Shown here: in pieces, positions 42,073 through 51,184 of the stretch
Numbering within the stretch: position 1 is the first letter of the stretch
How the letters are laid out: the number at the start of each line of letters is the position of its first letter
Notes under the pieces: generated by a model
What the model was told of the DNA's origin: nothing
Databases searched by the model: none
Seen by the model: only the letters and a program-made list of their open reading frames with translations
NCBI GenBank assembly: GCA_963169915.1
Contig: CAUJEM010000008.1
Span: forward strand, 31,402-95,401
DNA: 64,000 nt
Reading direction: 5' to 3'
Source: Myxococcota bacterium
Lineage (GTDB): Bacteria > Myxococcota_A > Polyangia > Polyangiales > Polyangiaceae
Position numbers and translations under genes: made by a program

Positions 42073-43206
42073 ATGGCGCCCCGGAGCCACCGCGCGCGCG
42101 CCCTCGGCGCGCTCCCACTCCCAGCGCTCGTCACCCTCGTCGTCGCTGGCTGCGCGCCGCGCCCCTGCCCGTCCAGACCTCACGCCAGCGGGCCGCCCGT
42201 CCCCGTCGCGAGCGCAAAGCCCTCGCCGCCAGGGCCCGTCCCCGTCGCGAGCGCGGCGCCCTCGCCGCCAGGGTCCGCCTCCGTCGCGAGCGCAGCGTCG
42301 GGCTCGCCGAGCGCGACGGCCTCGACACCGCCGGTGGGGGCGCCCTCCGCCTCCACGCCGCCCGCGCCGCGGCCTCCCTTCCAGCTCCGCAGGCTCGAGC
42401 GCGTGCTGGAGGCGTCCGTTCACTCCTTGGCGCTCAGCGAGGGCGGGCGCGTCGCGGCGCTGGGCGAGGCCGCGTGGCTCGCCACGGGCGGAGCGTGGCG
42501 CCGGCTGCCCCCGCCGCCCGCCAGCGGCCCGGACGTGCGGATCTACTTCGGCCGGGACGAGCAGCCGCGGCTCATGGGCAAGCGCGGGGCGGTCGGCGTC
42601 TACGCGCGGCTGCGCGGCGGCGGCTGGGAGCGCGGCGCGCAGGAGATCGGTCGGCTCGGTGGCTCGCCCATGGCGCCGCTCTACGGCGCGCTCGGCGAGC
42701 GCGATCCCGAGGTAGTGTGCGCGGTCGATCGCGAGTGCCTCATCAAGCGCCGCTCCGGCTGGACGGTCGTCGCGGCGCCGCCAGGCCCGCTGCGCGCGGA
42801 GCTCTGCGGCACGACGGCGTGGGCTTGGGATCGCGGCGGGGTGCACCTCTTGGACGGCGGCGCGTGGCGCGCGCTCGACGTCCGCGCGGAGTTCAGCCGC
42901 GCCGAGCACCTGTGGGCGGTCAGTCGCCGCGACGTGTGGCTCGTGGAGCGCTCTCCCAGCCGCCTGCACCACTTCGACGGCGAGCGCTGGACCGCCCAGG
43001 ACTCCCCCGTGCCGGGGCCGCGCGCGCTCTGGGCCAGCGGCCCCGCGGACGTGTGGCTGGTGGGGGACGGCGGCGCCGCGCGCTTCGACGGCGAGCGCTG
43101 GCGCCCCGTGCAGGGGCTCGACGCCCCGCTCGCGACCGTCACCTCCCTGACCGGCGCCGTGCTCTGGTGGGCGGGGCCGAGCGGGGTGTGGCGCGGCGAG
43201 CGCTGA
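42073..43206 (+). CDS. Lipoprotein with Pro/Ala/Ser linker and propeller-like domain
   Basis: 377 residues. Signal peptide with lipobox (LVVAGC). A linker contains a 13-residue repeat (PVPVASAKPSPPG) encoded by 39-bp repeats. The last about 260 residues have repeated short strands (SEGGRVAALGE, DVWLVERSPSRLHHFDGERW, ADVWLVGDGGAARFDGERW, each quoted in part) typical of Kelch- or WD-like propellers. It starts 3 bp after the lysine-dehydrogenase-like gene and is probably co-transcribed with it, although a functional link is not evident. Confidence 0.7.
   Translation: MAPRSHRARALGALPLPALVTLVVAGCAPRPCPSRPHASGPPVPVASAKPSPPGPVPVASAAPSPPGSASVASAASGSPSATASTPPVGAPSASTPPAPRPPFQLRRLERVLEASVHSLALSEGGRVAALGEAAWLATGGAWRRLPPPPASGPDVRIYFGRDEQPRLMGKRGAVGVYARLRGGGWERGAQEIGRLGGSPMAPLYGALGERDPEVVCAVDRECLIKRRSGWTVVAAPPGPLRAELCGTTAWAWDRGGVHLLDGGAWRALDVRAEFSRAEHLWAVSRRDVWLVERSPSRLHHFDGERWTAQDSPVPGPRALWASGPADVWLVGDGGAARFDGERWRPVQGLDAPLATVTSLTGAVLWWAGPSGVWRGER
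42196..42297 (+). repeat. About 2.6 copies of a 39-bp tandem repeat
   Basis: Units start at 42196 and 42235, with a shorter, diverged third from 42274. They encode the Pro/Ser/Ala linker of the lipoprotein. Confidence 0.7.
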
Positions 43207-43212
43207 GCGCCG

Positions 43213-43836
43213 TCACTCCTCCGGGCTCGCGCGGCGGGCCGCGATCCCTCCGAGCAGCACGTCCACCAGCGCCAGCGACAGCGCCTCCCCGCTGGGCACG
43301 TCCGGGAGCGGGATGTTGCTGACGCCCATGCGCCGGAGGATCTGCGGCACGGTGCCGAGCGCCATGGCGGCCATGAACAGCACGGCGGGGTGCACGCGCG
43401 GCTCGAAGAGCCCCTCCTCCCGGCCCTGGAGCAGCGTCCCGAACACCAGCGGTAGGTGCCCGCGCTGGAAGCGCTCCACCAGGCGCTCGAGCCGCGCCGA
43501 GCTGACGAGCCCCTCTCGCACGATGAGCCGCACCGTGTCGAACTCCAGCTCACTCAAGCGTCCGAGCCGGACGTACACGCGCCGCAGGCGCTCCTCCACG
43601 TCCACGTCCGGCGCGAGCGCGCGCTCCACGTCCGCCAAGAGCCCCACGTAGCTGTCCTCCACCACGCTCAGGAAGAGGTCGTCTTTCGTGGGAAAGTAGT
43701 AGTACACCATGCCAATGTTGGTCTTCGCCTCCCGCGCGATGGCGCGCAGCGAGGCGCCGTCTACGCCCTCGCTCAGGAAGCGCGCCCGCGCCGCCTCGAT
43801 GACGCGCGCGCGCAAGTCACTCTGCGGCCGCGCCAC
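43213..43836 (-). CDS. TetR/AcrR-family transcriptional regulator
   Basis: 207 residues. The N-terminal helix-turn-helix (GASLRAIAREAKTNIGMVYYYFPTKDDLF, recognisable by VYYYF-TKDDLF) is that of TetR repressors. A helical ligand-binding domain of normal length follows. It is the last gene of the efflux operon, two bases after the permease stop. It most likely represses that operon, acting at the palindrome around 46917-46934. GTG at 43836 is the plausible start. Confidence 0.9.
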   Translation of the reverse strand: MARPQSDLRARVIEAARARFLSEGVDGASLRAIAREAKTNIGMVYYYFPTKDDLFLSVVEDSYVGLLADVERALAPDVDVEERLRRVYVRLGRLSELEFDTVRLIVREGLVSSARLERLVERFQRGHLPLVFGTLLQGREEGLFEPRVHPAVLFMAAMALGTVPQILRRMGVSNIPLPDVPSGEALSLALVDVLLGGIAARRASPEE

Positions 43837-43838
43837 GC

Positions 43839-44966
43839 TCAGCCCAACCTCTTGCTGAGGCGCAGCGCGCTGACCATCACCCAAGCGCCGAGGATCCCTC
43901 CCAGCCACAGCACCTCCACGCGCAGATCTTGCAAGCTGCTGCCCTTGAGCACGATCCCCCGGACGATCCGCAGGAAATGGGTGAGCGGGAGCAGCTGCGA
44001 GAGCCACTGCGCGGGCGCCGGCATCCCCTCGAAGGGGAAGGCGAAGCCGCTGAGCAGCACGTTGGGCAGCAAGAAAAAGAACGACATCTGCATGGCCTGC
44101 TGCTGCGTCTGGGCCATGGTGGAGAAGAACAGCCCGAGCGCGAGGTTGGCCGAGATGAACAAGAAGGCGAGCGCGTACAGGAGGCCCAGCGAGCCCACGA
44201 AGGGCACCTGGAAGACCACCTGCCCCACCAGCAAGATGAGCGTCATCTGCGCGTAGCCGATCCCGACGTAGGGCAAGATCTTGCCGACCACCAGCTCCAA
44301 GCGGCCCACGGGCGACACGAGGAGCTGCTCCAGCGTGCCCCGCTCCCGCTCCCGCGCGATGGCCATGCTGGTGAGCATGACCATGGTCATGGTCAAGATC
44401 ACCCCCACGATGCCGGGCACGATGTAGACGGCGCTGCGCAGATCCGGGTTGTACCAGGTGTTCTCTCGGAGCTCGATGGGCTCCGCGGCGAAGCTCCCCG
44501 GGGCGCCCCTCAGCCGCGCCGTGAGGAGCTGCTTCGAGCGCGCCCCCAGCAGGGACGAGAGCGTGCTGGTGGCGCTGCCCACCGTCTGCGGATCGGTGCC
44601 GTCCACCACGAGCTGCACCTGCGCCGGGCGCCCGCTCTCGAGCGCCGAGGCGTAGCGGGGGGGTACCACCAGCGCCACCTTCGCTTGGCCGGAGCGCAGC
44701 GCGCGCCCGATCTGCTCGTAGCTCTGCACCTGACCCACCACGTCATAGAAGGTGGTCAGCTCCATGCTACGCCAGAGATCGCGCGAGGCCGCGGAGCCGT
44801 CTTGATCGTACACCACGGTGGGCACGTGCCGCACGTCCGTGTTGATGGCGTAGCCGAAGAGCAGCAGCTGGATGACCGGCAGCAGCACCATCATGGAGAG
44901 CGTGAGCCGGTCCCGGCGTAGCTGCAGCAGCTCCTTCCAGGCGATGACCAGGGCGCGGAGGCTCAC
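43839..44966 (-). CDS. ABC-2 exporter permease (YhhJ/YbhS-like)
   Basis: 375 residues. One N-terminal helix, a large extracytoplasmic domain (about 45-175, with VYDQDGSAASRDLWRSM) and five further helices. Segments LVSPVGRLELVVGKILPY and ERERGTLEQLL are hallmarks of ABC-2 permeases working with an HlyD-type adaptor in drug or toxic-compound efflux. The GTG overlaps the ATPase stop (GTGA). One permease gene is present, so a homodimer is likely. Confidence 0.9.
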   Translation of the reverse strand: MSLRALVIAWKELLQLRRDRLTLSMMVLLPVIQLLLFGYAINTDVRHVPTVVYDQDGSAASRDLWRSMELTTFYDVVGQVQSYEQIGRALRSGQAKVALVVPPRYASALESGRPAQVQLVVDGTDPQTVGSATSTLSSLLGARSKQLLTARLRGAPGSFAAEPIELRENTWYNPDLRSAVYIVPGIVGVILTMTMVMLTSMAIARERERGTLEQLLVSPVGRLELVVGKILPYVGIGYAQMTLILLVGQVVFQVPFVGSLGLLYALAFLFISANLALGLFFSTMAQTQQQAMQMSFFFLLPNVLLSGFAFPFEGMPAPAQWLSQLLPLTHFLRIVRGIVLKGSSLQDLRVEVLWLGGILGAWVMVSALRLSKRLG

Positions 44967-45916
44967 GACGCCTGCCCCCGACGCAGGCGCGCGTCCTCTC
45001 GCACCATGGACACGAACGCGTCCTCCACGGTGACGCGCGCGGGCTGTGCGCGCTCCAGCTCGAGCCCCAGCGCCCCCAGCACCTCACCGGCCAGCGCGAG
45101 CGGGTCCACGCCGTGCCGCGTGGCCAAGCGCAGCAGGTGCCCGTAGTGCGCCACCTCGTCCACCTCCGGGCGTCCGCGCAGCGCCTCCGCCGCCTCCGTG
45201 GCGCGCTCGACCTGCAGCTCCGCCACCCGCAGCGCGCGGCGCTCCACCACCTGCTCTGGCGTCCCCGTGTCCAGCAGCTCTCCGCGGAAGATGAAGGCCA
45301 GGCGGTGACAACGCTCGGCCTCGTCCATGTAGTGCGTGGTGAGCAGCACCGTGGTGCCCTCCGCGGCGATGCGGTGGATCTGATCCCAGAAGTCCCGCCG
45401 GCTCACCGGATCCACCCCGGCGGTGGGCTCGTCCAGGAACAGCAAGGGGGGCTCGTGGATGGTGGCGCTGGCCAGCGCCAGGCGCTGCTTCCAGCCGCCG
45501 GAGAGGGTGCCGGCGAGCTGCCGGCGCCGCTCCCCGAGCCCGGAGCGCTCGAGCACCCGCTCGACGCGAGCGCGCCGCTCGGCCCGCGGAACCCCATAAA
45601 TGCCTGCGTAAAAGTGCAGATTTTCTGCGACGCTGAGGTCCTCGTACAGGCTGAAGCGCTGGGTCATGGTGCCGATGCGCTGCTTGATGCGCTCCGCCTC
45701 GGTCGCAAGATCATGGCCCACCACCTGGCCCGTGCCCGCGCTGGGCGTCAGGATGCCGCACAGCATCCGGAGGGTGGTGGACTTGCCGGCGCCGTTCGGC
45801 CCCAGCACCCCGAAGATCTCTCCGCGGCGCACGCCGAGGCTCACGTCCTTCACCGCCACCAGCTCGCCGAAGCGCTTGGCGAGCGCGTGCGTCTCGATGA
45901 TGAGCGGCTCGGTCAC
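44963..45916 (-). CDS. ABC transporter ATPase
   Basis: 317 residues. Walker A GPNGAGKST, Q-loop MTQRFSLYEDL, ABC signature LSGGWKQRLALASA and Walker B LLFLDEPTAGVDP followed by a His switch (TTHYMDEAERC) are all present. The last about 90 residues form the DUF4162-like tail of this exporter group. It powers the permease at 43839-44966. GTG at 45916 overlaps the membrane-fusion gene stop. Confidence 0.95.
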   Translation of the reverse strand: MTEPLIIETHALAKRFGELVAVKDVSLGVRRGEIFGVLGPNGAGKSTTLRMLCGILTPSAGTGQVVGHDLATEAERIKQRIGTMTQRFSLYEDLSVAENLHFYAGIYGVPRAERRARVERVLERSGLGERRRQLAGTLSGGWKQRLALASATIHEPPLLFLDEPTAGVDPVSRRDFWDQIHRIAAEGTTVLLTTHYMDEAERCHRLAFIFRGELLDTGTPEQVVERRALRVAELQVERATEAAEALRGRPEVDEVAHYGHLLRLATRHGVDPLALAGEVLGALGLELERAQPARVTVEDAFVSMVREDARLRRGQAS

Positions 45917-46923
45917 CGCGCGCTCACTCGCGGCTCGCCGTGGCCCTCGGGCGTGAGCTCCACGAAGGCGGGCTGGCCAGCGTGCAGCAGGTGCGCCGGA
46001 TCTTCCACGCGCACGCGCACCCTCAGCACGAGGTTGGGGCGCTCCCGCTCGCTGAACACGAAGCGCGGCGTAAACTCCGCGCGGCGCGCCACGTCCTCCA
46101 CGCGCCCCGAGAGGCGCGGCTCCAGCCCGTCCACGCGCACGCTGGCCGCGGCGCCCACCTGGACGCCGCCGAGCTGACCGACGGGGACGAACACGTCCGC
46201 GTAGGGACGATCCAGATCGGCCAGCGTGACGACGGGCGCGCCGGCCGCGACCACCTCGCCCTCCTCGACGTGGACGTCCAGCACGGCCCCGGGGTGGCGC
46301 GCGCGCAGCGTGTGCAGCCGCACGCGCTCGGCGTCGAGCTTCACCGCCTCGGCGGCGGCGGCGGCGCGCGCCTCGGCCACCCTCAGCTCCTCCGGGCGCG
46401 CCCCCTTGGCCAGCGCTCCGCGCCGCTGCTCGAGCGCCTGCCGCTCGGCCACGGCGGCGCGGTGCCGCGCCTCGAGCTCCTCCAGCACCGCCTGGGTGCT
46501 CACGCCCCGCGCGACGAGCTCGCGCTCCCGCTCGAGCTGCTTGGCGAGCAGCGCCTCGCTGGCCCGCGCCGCGCGGAGCTGGGCGGAGGCCGCTCGGACG
46601 TCCTCCGGGCGCGACCCTGCCTCGAGCAGGGCGAGCTGCGCGCCGGCCGCCTCTGCCTCCCGCTGCCTCCCGCTCTCGGCAGTGCGCGCCAGCGTGTCCT
46701 CGAGCTGCGCCAAGGCCGCGCCCGCGGCGACGGCGTCCCCCCGCTTCACGCCGAGCGAGCCCACCCGTCCCGGCACCTCGAAGGCGAGCGTGCGCTCCTC
46801 CAGCTCCACGAGCCCCTGAAAGCTGCCCGGTCGCTCCTCCGGCGCGCCGCAGCCGAGCTGGAGCAGCGCGCCCCCGAGCAGGAGGAACCAGCCTGCGAAG
46901 ACCGCCTGGTGATTTTTTATCAT
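45913..46923 (-). CDS. HlyD-type membrane fusion lipoprotein
   Basis: 336 residues. Short signal with lipobox (LLQLGC), biotinyl-lipoyl-like halves (VPGRVGSLGVKRGDAV and VLDVHVEEGEVVAAGAPV) flanking a long coiled-coil hairpin (about 70-190), and a beta-barrel end. It links the inner-membrane ABC pair to an outer-membrane channel, which is not in this window. The ATG at 46923 (MIKNHQAVF) is in an AT-rich patch; a -10-like TATTAT lies seven bases before it, and a near-perfect 18-bp palindrome covers both. First gene of a four-gene operon. Confidence 0.9.
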   Translation of the reverse strand: MIKNHQAVFAGWFLLLGGALLQLGCGAPEERPGSFQGLVELEERTLAFEVPGRVGSLGVKRGDAVAAGAALAQLEDTLARTAESGRQREAEAAGAQLALLEAGSRPEDVRAASAQLRAARASEALLAKQLERERELVARGVSTQAVLEELEARHRAAVAERQALEQRRGALAKGARPEELRVAEARAAAAAEAVKLDAERVRLHTLRARHPGAVLDVHVEEGEVVAAGAPVVTLADLDRPYADVFVPVGQLGGVQVGAAASVRVDGLEPRLSGRVEDVARRAEFTPRFVFSERERPNLVLRVRVRVEDPAHLLHAGQPAFVELTPEGHGEPRVSAR

Positions 46924-46934
46924 TCGACTGATAA
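46917..46934. promoter_or_regulatory. Palindromic operator over the efflux operon start
   Basis: TTATCA at 46917-46922 and TGATAA at 46929-46934 are exact complements. The six inner bases TTCGAC are symmetric except for one pair. The site overlaps the ATG (46921-46923) and the TATTAT -10 (46931-46936). It is the natural candidate operator for the TetR encoded at the end of the operon. Confidence 0.65.
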
Positions 46935-46936
46935 TA

Positions 46937-47291
46937 TCCCGTCGAGCGGCGAGCGCAAGCTGAATGGGGCGCTGGGACGCGGCGCCCCCCGACACGCCGA
47001 AGCCTGGGCCTCCGCGCCCACGGCGCTGGACCCCGCCAGCTTGGACTGACGCCGTGAGCCAGCCCTCCGGCATCGCATCCCCGGTGGGCGGAGCGCTCCG
47101 CGCTCGGCTCGAGGCCTCGGTGGCGGGGGCCCCGCGAGCCCTCCTCGCGCCACCTGGACTGCCTGAGGACCGCCCCCCGCCCACGCGAGCGCCACCGCCT
47201 GCCAGCCGCTCCCTCGGCGCCGGCGACGCGCTAAGCTCCGCGGCCCGCCGGCGGCGCCGGCCCCTCGAGCACCGGAGCACTCCAGCAAGCC
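46937..47291. other. Gene-free stretch between efflux operon and UbiA gene
   Basis: This 355-bp spacer separates two divergent genes. I see no credible coding frame. A 7-bp inverted repeat (46966-46972 with 46982-46988) and a TAAGCT hexamer at about 47231 are the only marks; neither is convincing. Confidence 0.4.
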
Positions 47292-48296
47292 ATGAACGTC
47301 ATCATGTGGGGCAAGGCCCTCAGCGTCATCCCGCGCGTCAGCCGCGAAGAGTGGAAGGAGCTCGACGTCGTCAGCCGCTGGCTCATCGCAACGCGCTCGG
47401 CGGTCATCGTGATGACCGTGATCTCGAGCGGCATCGCGGGGCTGCTCGCCGCGCGCGACGGCCGCTTCGACGCCGCGCGCTGGGCGATGGTCACCGTGGG
47501 CCTCGCCTTCGCGCACGCCACCAACAACCTGCTGAACGACCTCACGGACTTCAAGAAGGGCGTCGACAAGGACAACTACTTCCGCGCGCAATATGGTCCA
47601 CAGCCCCTCGAGCACGGGCTGATGACGCCCGCCCAGCTCCTCCGCTACGCCGCCGTGAGCGGCGCCATCGCCCTCGCGGCGGGGGCCTACCTGGTGGCGG
47701 TGCGGGGACAGGCGACGCTCAGCTTGCTCGCCATCGGCGTCTTCTTCGTCCTCTTCTACACCTGGCCGCTCAAGTACATCGGGCTCGGGGAGCCGGCCGT
47801 GCTGCTCGTCTGGGGGCCGCTGATGATCGGCGGAGGCTACTACGTGATCGCCGGGGACCTGCCCTGGGGCGTCATCCTCGCGAGCCTCCCGTTCGCTCTC
47901 GGCTCGACCGCGGTGCTCTTCGGTAAGCACATCGACAAGCTCGAGGCCGACCGCCAGAAGGGGATCCGCACCCTGCCGGTCCTGCTCGGCGAGCGCGCGT
48001 CGCGGCTCACCACCATCGGCATGTTGCTCGCGCAGTACGCGCTCGTCCTCTACCTGGTGGTGACGCGCTACTTCTCACCGCTCTTGCTCGCCGTGCTCGG
48101 CGCCGCGCCGCTGCTCCGGCTGGCGCTGCGCGCCTACGCCCGCCCGCGCCCCGCACACCCGCCCAAGGAGCTCCCGAAGAACGTCTGGCCGCTCTGGTTC
48201 GTGGCCTTCGCCTTCATCCACATGCGCCGCTTCGGCATCCTCTACGTCCTCGGCATCATCGCCGACCTCATCGCCCATCGCGCCGGGCTGCTCTAG
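47292..48296 (+). CDS. UbiA-family prenyltransferase
   Basis: 334 residues with about eight or nine membrane helices. The two Asp-rich motifs of the superfamily are present: NNLLNDLTDFKKGVDKD (substrate-binding NDxxD) and DKLEADRQKGIRTLPVLLG. They bind the prenyl diphosphate through magnesium. MenA (menaquinone), protohaem or other aromatic acceptors are possible; the NNLLNDLTDFKKG form fits the MenA/UbiA quinone branch best. No other quinone gene is nearby. A second ATG at 47304 could also serve as start. Confidence 0.85.
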   Translation: MNVIMWGKALSVIPRVSREEWKELDVVSRWLIATRSAVIVMTVISSGIAGLLAARDGRFDAARWAMVTVGLAFAHATNNLLNDLTDFKKGVDKDNYFRAQYGPQPLEHGLMTPAQLLRYAAVSGAIALAAGAYLVAVRGQATLSLLAIGVFFVLFYTWPLKYIGLGEPAVLLVWGPLMIGGGYYVIAGDLPWGVILASLPFALGSTAVLFGKHIDKLEADRQKGIRTLPVLLGERASRLTTIGMLLAQYALVLYLVVTRYFSPLLLAVLGAAPLLRLALRAYARPRPAHPPKELPKNVWPLWFVAFAFIHMRRFGILYVLGIIADLIAHRAGLL

Positions 48297-48341
48297 GCGC
48301 GGCGCCGCCCCGTCCCGGCGCTCGACACGCGCGCCGCGCCC

Positions 48342-48357
48342 CCCTCAGGCCTGAGGG
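48342..48357. terminator. 16-bp palindrome at the MYXO-CTERM gene stop
   Basis: CCCTCAGG and its direct complement CCTGAGGG. It includes the stop codon (48345-48347). No T-run is present, so terminator activity is uncertain. Confidence 0.3.
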
Positions 48358-51113
48358 CGACCCGCCCTGCGGCGCCGCCCCAGCGCCCCCAGCGCCAGCA
48401 GCAGCGCTCCCAGGCCGCCGCCGCTCCCGCGAGGCGCGTCAGCGCCCGCAGCGCGACAGCCACAGCCGCCGTCCTCAGCCGTAGGCTCCCCCTGGCCGGC
48501 GCCGCCAGCGCTGCCCGCCTCGCCGCCAAGCCCCGCGCCGCCGCTCGTGCCCGCGCCGCCGCCCGTGCCTGCCGTGCCCGCCGTGGCTCCCTGTCCTCCC
48601 GCGCCAGCGGCGCCGCCCGCGCCGGACTCCCCGGCTGCGCCAGACTCCCCGGCTGCGCCGGCGCTCCCGCCCACGCCGCTGGTGCCGCCCATGCCCGCGC
48701 TCCCGCCTGTGCCGCCCGCGCCCGCGCTAGCTCCCGTGCCGCCCGTGCCGCCCGTGCCCGCACTCCCGCCCGTGCCGCCCGTGCCGCCCGTGCCCGCGCT
48801 CCCGCCGGTGTCCTCCACGTCCGTGATGCGCCGCACGATGAGCCGCCCCGCGTCTTGATAGCCCACCACGGTGACGCCCTCGCTCCCGCTGAGCAGCAGG
48901 TTGCGCGCGGCCTCGTTGCCGACGGTGGGGTACGGCCCTGGCACCGGTGCCGGCTGGGTGATGAAGAACGGCGCGCTCCCCCCACCGGACTCCCCCAGGC
49001 TGGCCACCGCCACGCCGTCGCCGTTGGTCCACGCCGCGACGTAGCGGGTGCCATTCCACGCCACGGCCTTGGCCTTCGGCTCCTTGCTACTGACACCCTT
49101 GCCGTCGAAGAGCGGGATGGGCGCTGGGTCGAGGGGGAACATGTCCGCTCCCAGCCGCAGCAGTGACACGTCTTCGAAGCGCGGCCCGGGCTGCAACCTC
49201 ACGAAGCCCGCGCTGCCGCCCGCGAGCGCCAAATCATCGCCTAGCCCGGTGACGCCCACGGCGGAGGCCGGCTGGGTGGAGACGACCGCGCCTCCGCGGA
49301 GCAGCTCGTAGGTGGAGGAGGTGCGCGCCATGCAGGAGCCGCTGGAATTGCAGGCAAGATCATCGACGGTGGCGTAGGTGGTGCGGTCCGGCACCACCAC
49401 GACGAAGGCCGGATCCACGAAGCTGCCGCTCGGTGCGAGCCGCCGGAACACGCCCGCCTCGAAGCCGTTGCCACGATCCGTCCAGGAGATGACGAAGTTC
49501 TCACCGTCGAAGGCCGCGAGCGGCTGAGACTCGTCGTAGGGCGCCGTGGCGATGTCCAGCGAGGCGACGATGCTGCCCGCCGCATCGAGCAAGACACCCT
49601 TGAGATCGCGCGGGGCAGGCAGCTGCCCCTCCTCCCACACCACGAGCGCCCGACCGCCGCCTGCGGCGCCGGTCAGCCGGGGACGCGACGGCGCCGCCAG
49701 CAGCGTGCCCGCCGGGGGATGCACCTGCCCGTCGCTGCCCACGATGGCCGCGTACACCTTGCGCGCCGCGTGCTCGGCGTTGTTGCTGTCGCGGTTGTCG
49801 GCGTACACCACGAGCCCGAGCCCCACCGTCTGCGCCAGCAAGCGCCCGTCCACCACGCTGAGCGCCTCGGTGGCGCAGCGCGCCCCGAGCTCCGCGCCGG
49901 CCACGCTGACGCGCTCCACCCAGGTGTCCCCGCCGCCCGTGCGCGTGCTCTTGGCGAGCACGAAGGAGCCGTCCGCCAGGCGTGCGGCGACGACGTCATC
50001 GGCGAAGCGCGTGCCAGCGTCCTTGGGCGCCCCCGCGGGCTGCCCGTCGAGCCCGACGGCGAGCCCCTGCACGTTGCTGTCCGTGAGCCCAGCGGCGCTG
50101 CGGCCGAAGAAGGCCTGAAAGCCGCTCGCCGTGGGCACGAGCCGCGGCGTGTCCGGCCACGCGCTGCCGGGCGTGGCGAGCTCGACGGGCGTCGCGTCCA
50201 GGAGGCCCAGGGTGGAGGAGAGCCGCCGAGCCAGGATCCGCGAGCTGCCTCGCGTTCGCCACGTGAGCAGCGTGGTGCCGCCGCTGTGAGCGAGGGCCAC
50301 CCCTGGCGGTGGCTTGGCCCCGAAGGTGGCCGCCGAGCCCTCCGCCAGCTCTCCGAAGGTGGCCAGCGGGACGCCGATGGGATCCAGCAGCGCGCCGGCC
50401 GCGCTGACCCGCGCGCCGTAGAGCTGGTAGCCCTTCAGCGAGCTGCTGCTGCCCGTGGCGAAGCGCTCATCCACCCAGGCGACGACCCACTGCGCCCCGT
50501 CCCACGCCACGGCGGGGCTGAGCTGATCGCTCGCGGCGGTGGTGACCCGGACGGACGCGCCCGGCTGCCCGTCCTGGATGGGAGCGAGGAAGATGTCCTG
50601 CCCGGTGGCGCCGCCTTGCCCGTAGAGCGCCGCCGAGTAGACGACGGCGCAGGCGCCCGGCGCGCGGCACGCCAGCGCCACGCGCTCCCCGTACGTGCCA
50701 GACTGCACCTCGGGCCCGAGCTGCGGCGCGGCGTCGGTGAGCGTGCCGTCGGGCGCGAGCCGCTGTGCGCTCACGCGGGCGGGGTAGCTGCCCGACGACG
50801 CACGCCCAGCGAACGACGCCAGCAGGTAATGTGCGCCGTCGAAGACGACGTCCGTCGCGGCGAAGCGCCGGCTCAGCGGCTCACCGAGCAGGTCGAGGTC
50901 ATCCCTGAGCAGCGTGAGGCGGCCGTCTTGGAGGAGCGCGGCGACGCTGCCGCCCCCGGCCGCCACGGCGCGCACCCGCTCCGCGGTGGCGTCCGACGGC
51001 ACGAAGCGCCGCGGCGCCACGTCGAGCGGCGCCGACAGCGTGGGCGCCCCCAGCGCGCTCGACGCCACCACCCACGTCCCCACCAGCGCACCGCCGAAGT
51101 ATCGTTGCCTCAT
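48345..51113 (-). CDS. Large exported protein with Gly/Thr linker and MYXO-CTERM end
   Basis: 922 residues. Signal peptide (MRQRYFGGALVGTWVVASSALG). The N-terminal about 735 residues hold repeated strands (VAAGGGSVAALLQDGRLTLL, VAWDGAQWVVAWVDE and similar, quoted in part) like long beta-propeller proteins of unknown role. A Gly/Ser/Thr-rich linker (GGTGGTGGSAGTGG and so on) follows. The end has the MYXO-CTERM pattern: GGCGC, then a hydrophobic stretch (GLGALLLALGALG) and an Arg cluster (RRRRAGR). In the known system this signal is processed and the Cys retained at the surface. ATG at 51113 is chosen for the signal peptide. Confidence 0.85.
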   Translation of the reverse strand: MRQRYFGGALVGTWVVASSALGAPTLSAPLDVAPRRFVPSDATAERVRAVAAGGGSVAALLQDGRLTLLRDDLDLLGEPLSRRFAATDVVFDGAHYLLASFAGRASSGSYPARVSAQRLAPDGTLTDAAPQLGPEVQSGTYGERVALACRAPGACAVVYSAALYGQGGATGQDIFLAPIQDGQPGASVRVTTAASDQLSPAVAWDGAQWVVAWVDERFATGSSSSLKGYQLYGARVSAAGALLDPIGVPLATFGELAEGSAATFGAKPPPGVALAHSGGTTLLTWRTRGSSRILARRLSSTLGLLDATPVELATPGSAWPDTPRLVPTASGFQAFFGRSAAGLTDSNVQGLAVGLDGQPAGAPKDAGTRFADDVVAARLADGSFVLAKSTRTGGGDTWVERVSVAGAELGARCATEALSVVDGRLLAQTVGLGLVVYADNRDSNNAEHAARKVYAAIVGSDGQVHPPAGTLLAAPSRPRLTGAAGGGRALVVWEEGQLPAPRDLKGVLLDAAGSIVASLDIATAPYDESQPLAAFDGENFVISWTDRGNGFEAGVFRRLAPSGSFVDPAFVVVVPDRTTYATVDDLACNSSGSCMARTSSTYELLRGGAVVSTQPASAVGVTGLGDDLALAGGSAGFVRLQPGPRFEDVSLLRLGADMFPLDPAPIPLFDGKGVSSKEPKAKAVAWNGTRYVAAWTNGDGVAVASLGESGGGSAPFFITQPAPVPGPYPTVGNEAARNLLLSGSEGVTVVGYQDAGRLIVRRITDVEDTGGSAGTGGTGGTGGSAGTGGTGGTGASAGAGGTGGSAGMGGTSGVGGSAGAAGESGAAGESGAGGAAGAGGQGATAGTAGTGGGAGTSGGAGLGGEAGSAGGAGQGEPTAEDGGCGCRAAGADAPRGSGGGLGALLLALGALGRRRRAGRPQA
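48546..48815 (-). repeat. Imperfect Gly/Ser/Thr-coding repeat tract
   Basis: Many variants of a 9-base CCCGTGCCG-type unit encode the GGTGG linker of the MYXO-CTERM protein. Exact unit boundaries drift. Confidence 0.6.
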
Positions 51114-51184
51114 GTCGAGCTCTCTTGCGCCGGAAGCGTAGAGGGGCTCGTCCCTCACCACAAGCCACGCCCCGCACTCGGGCG

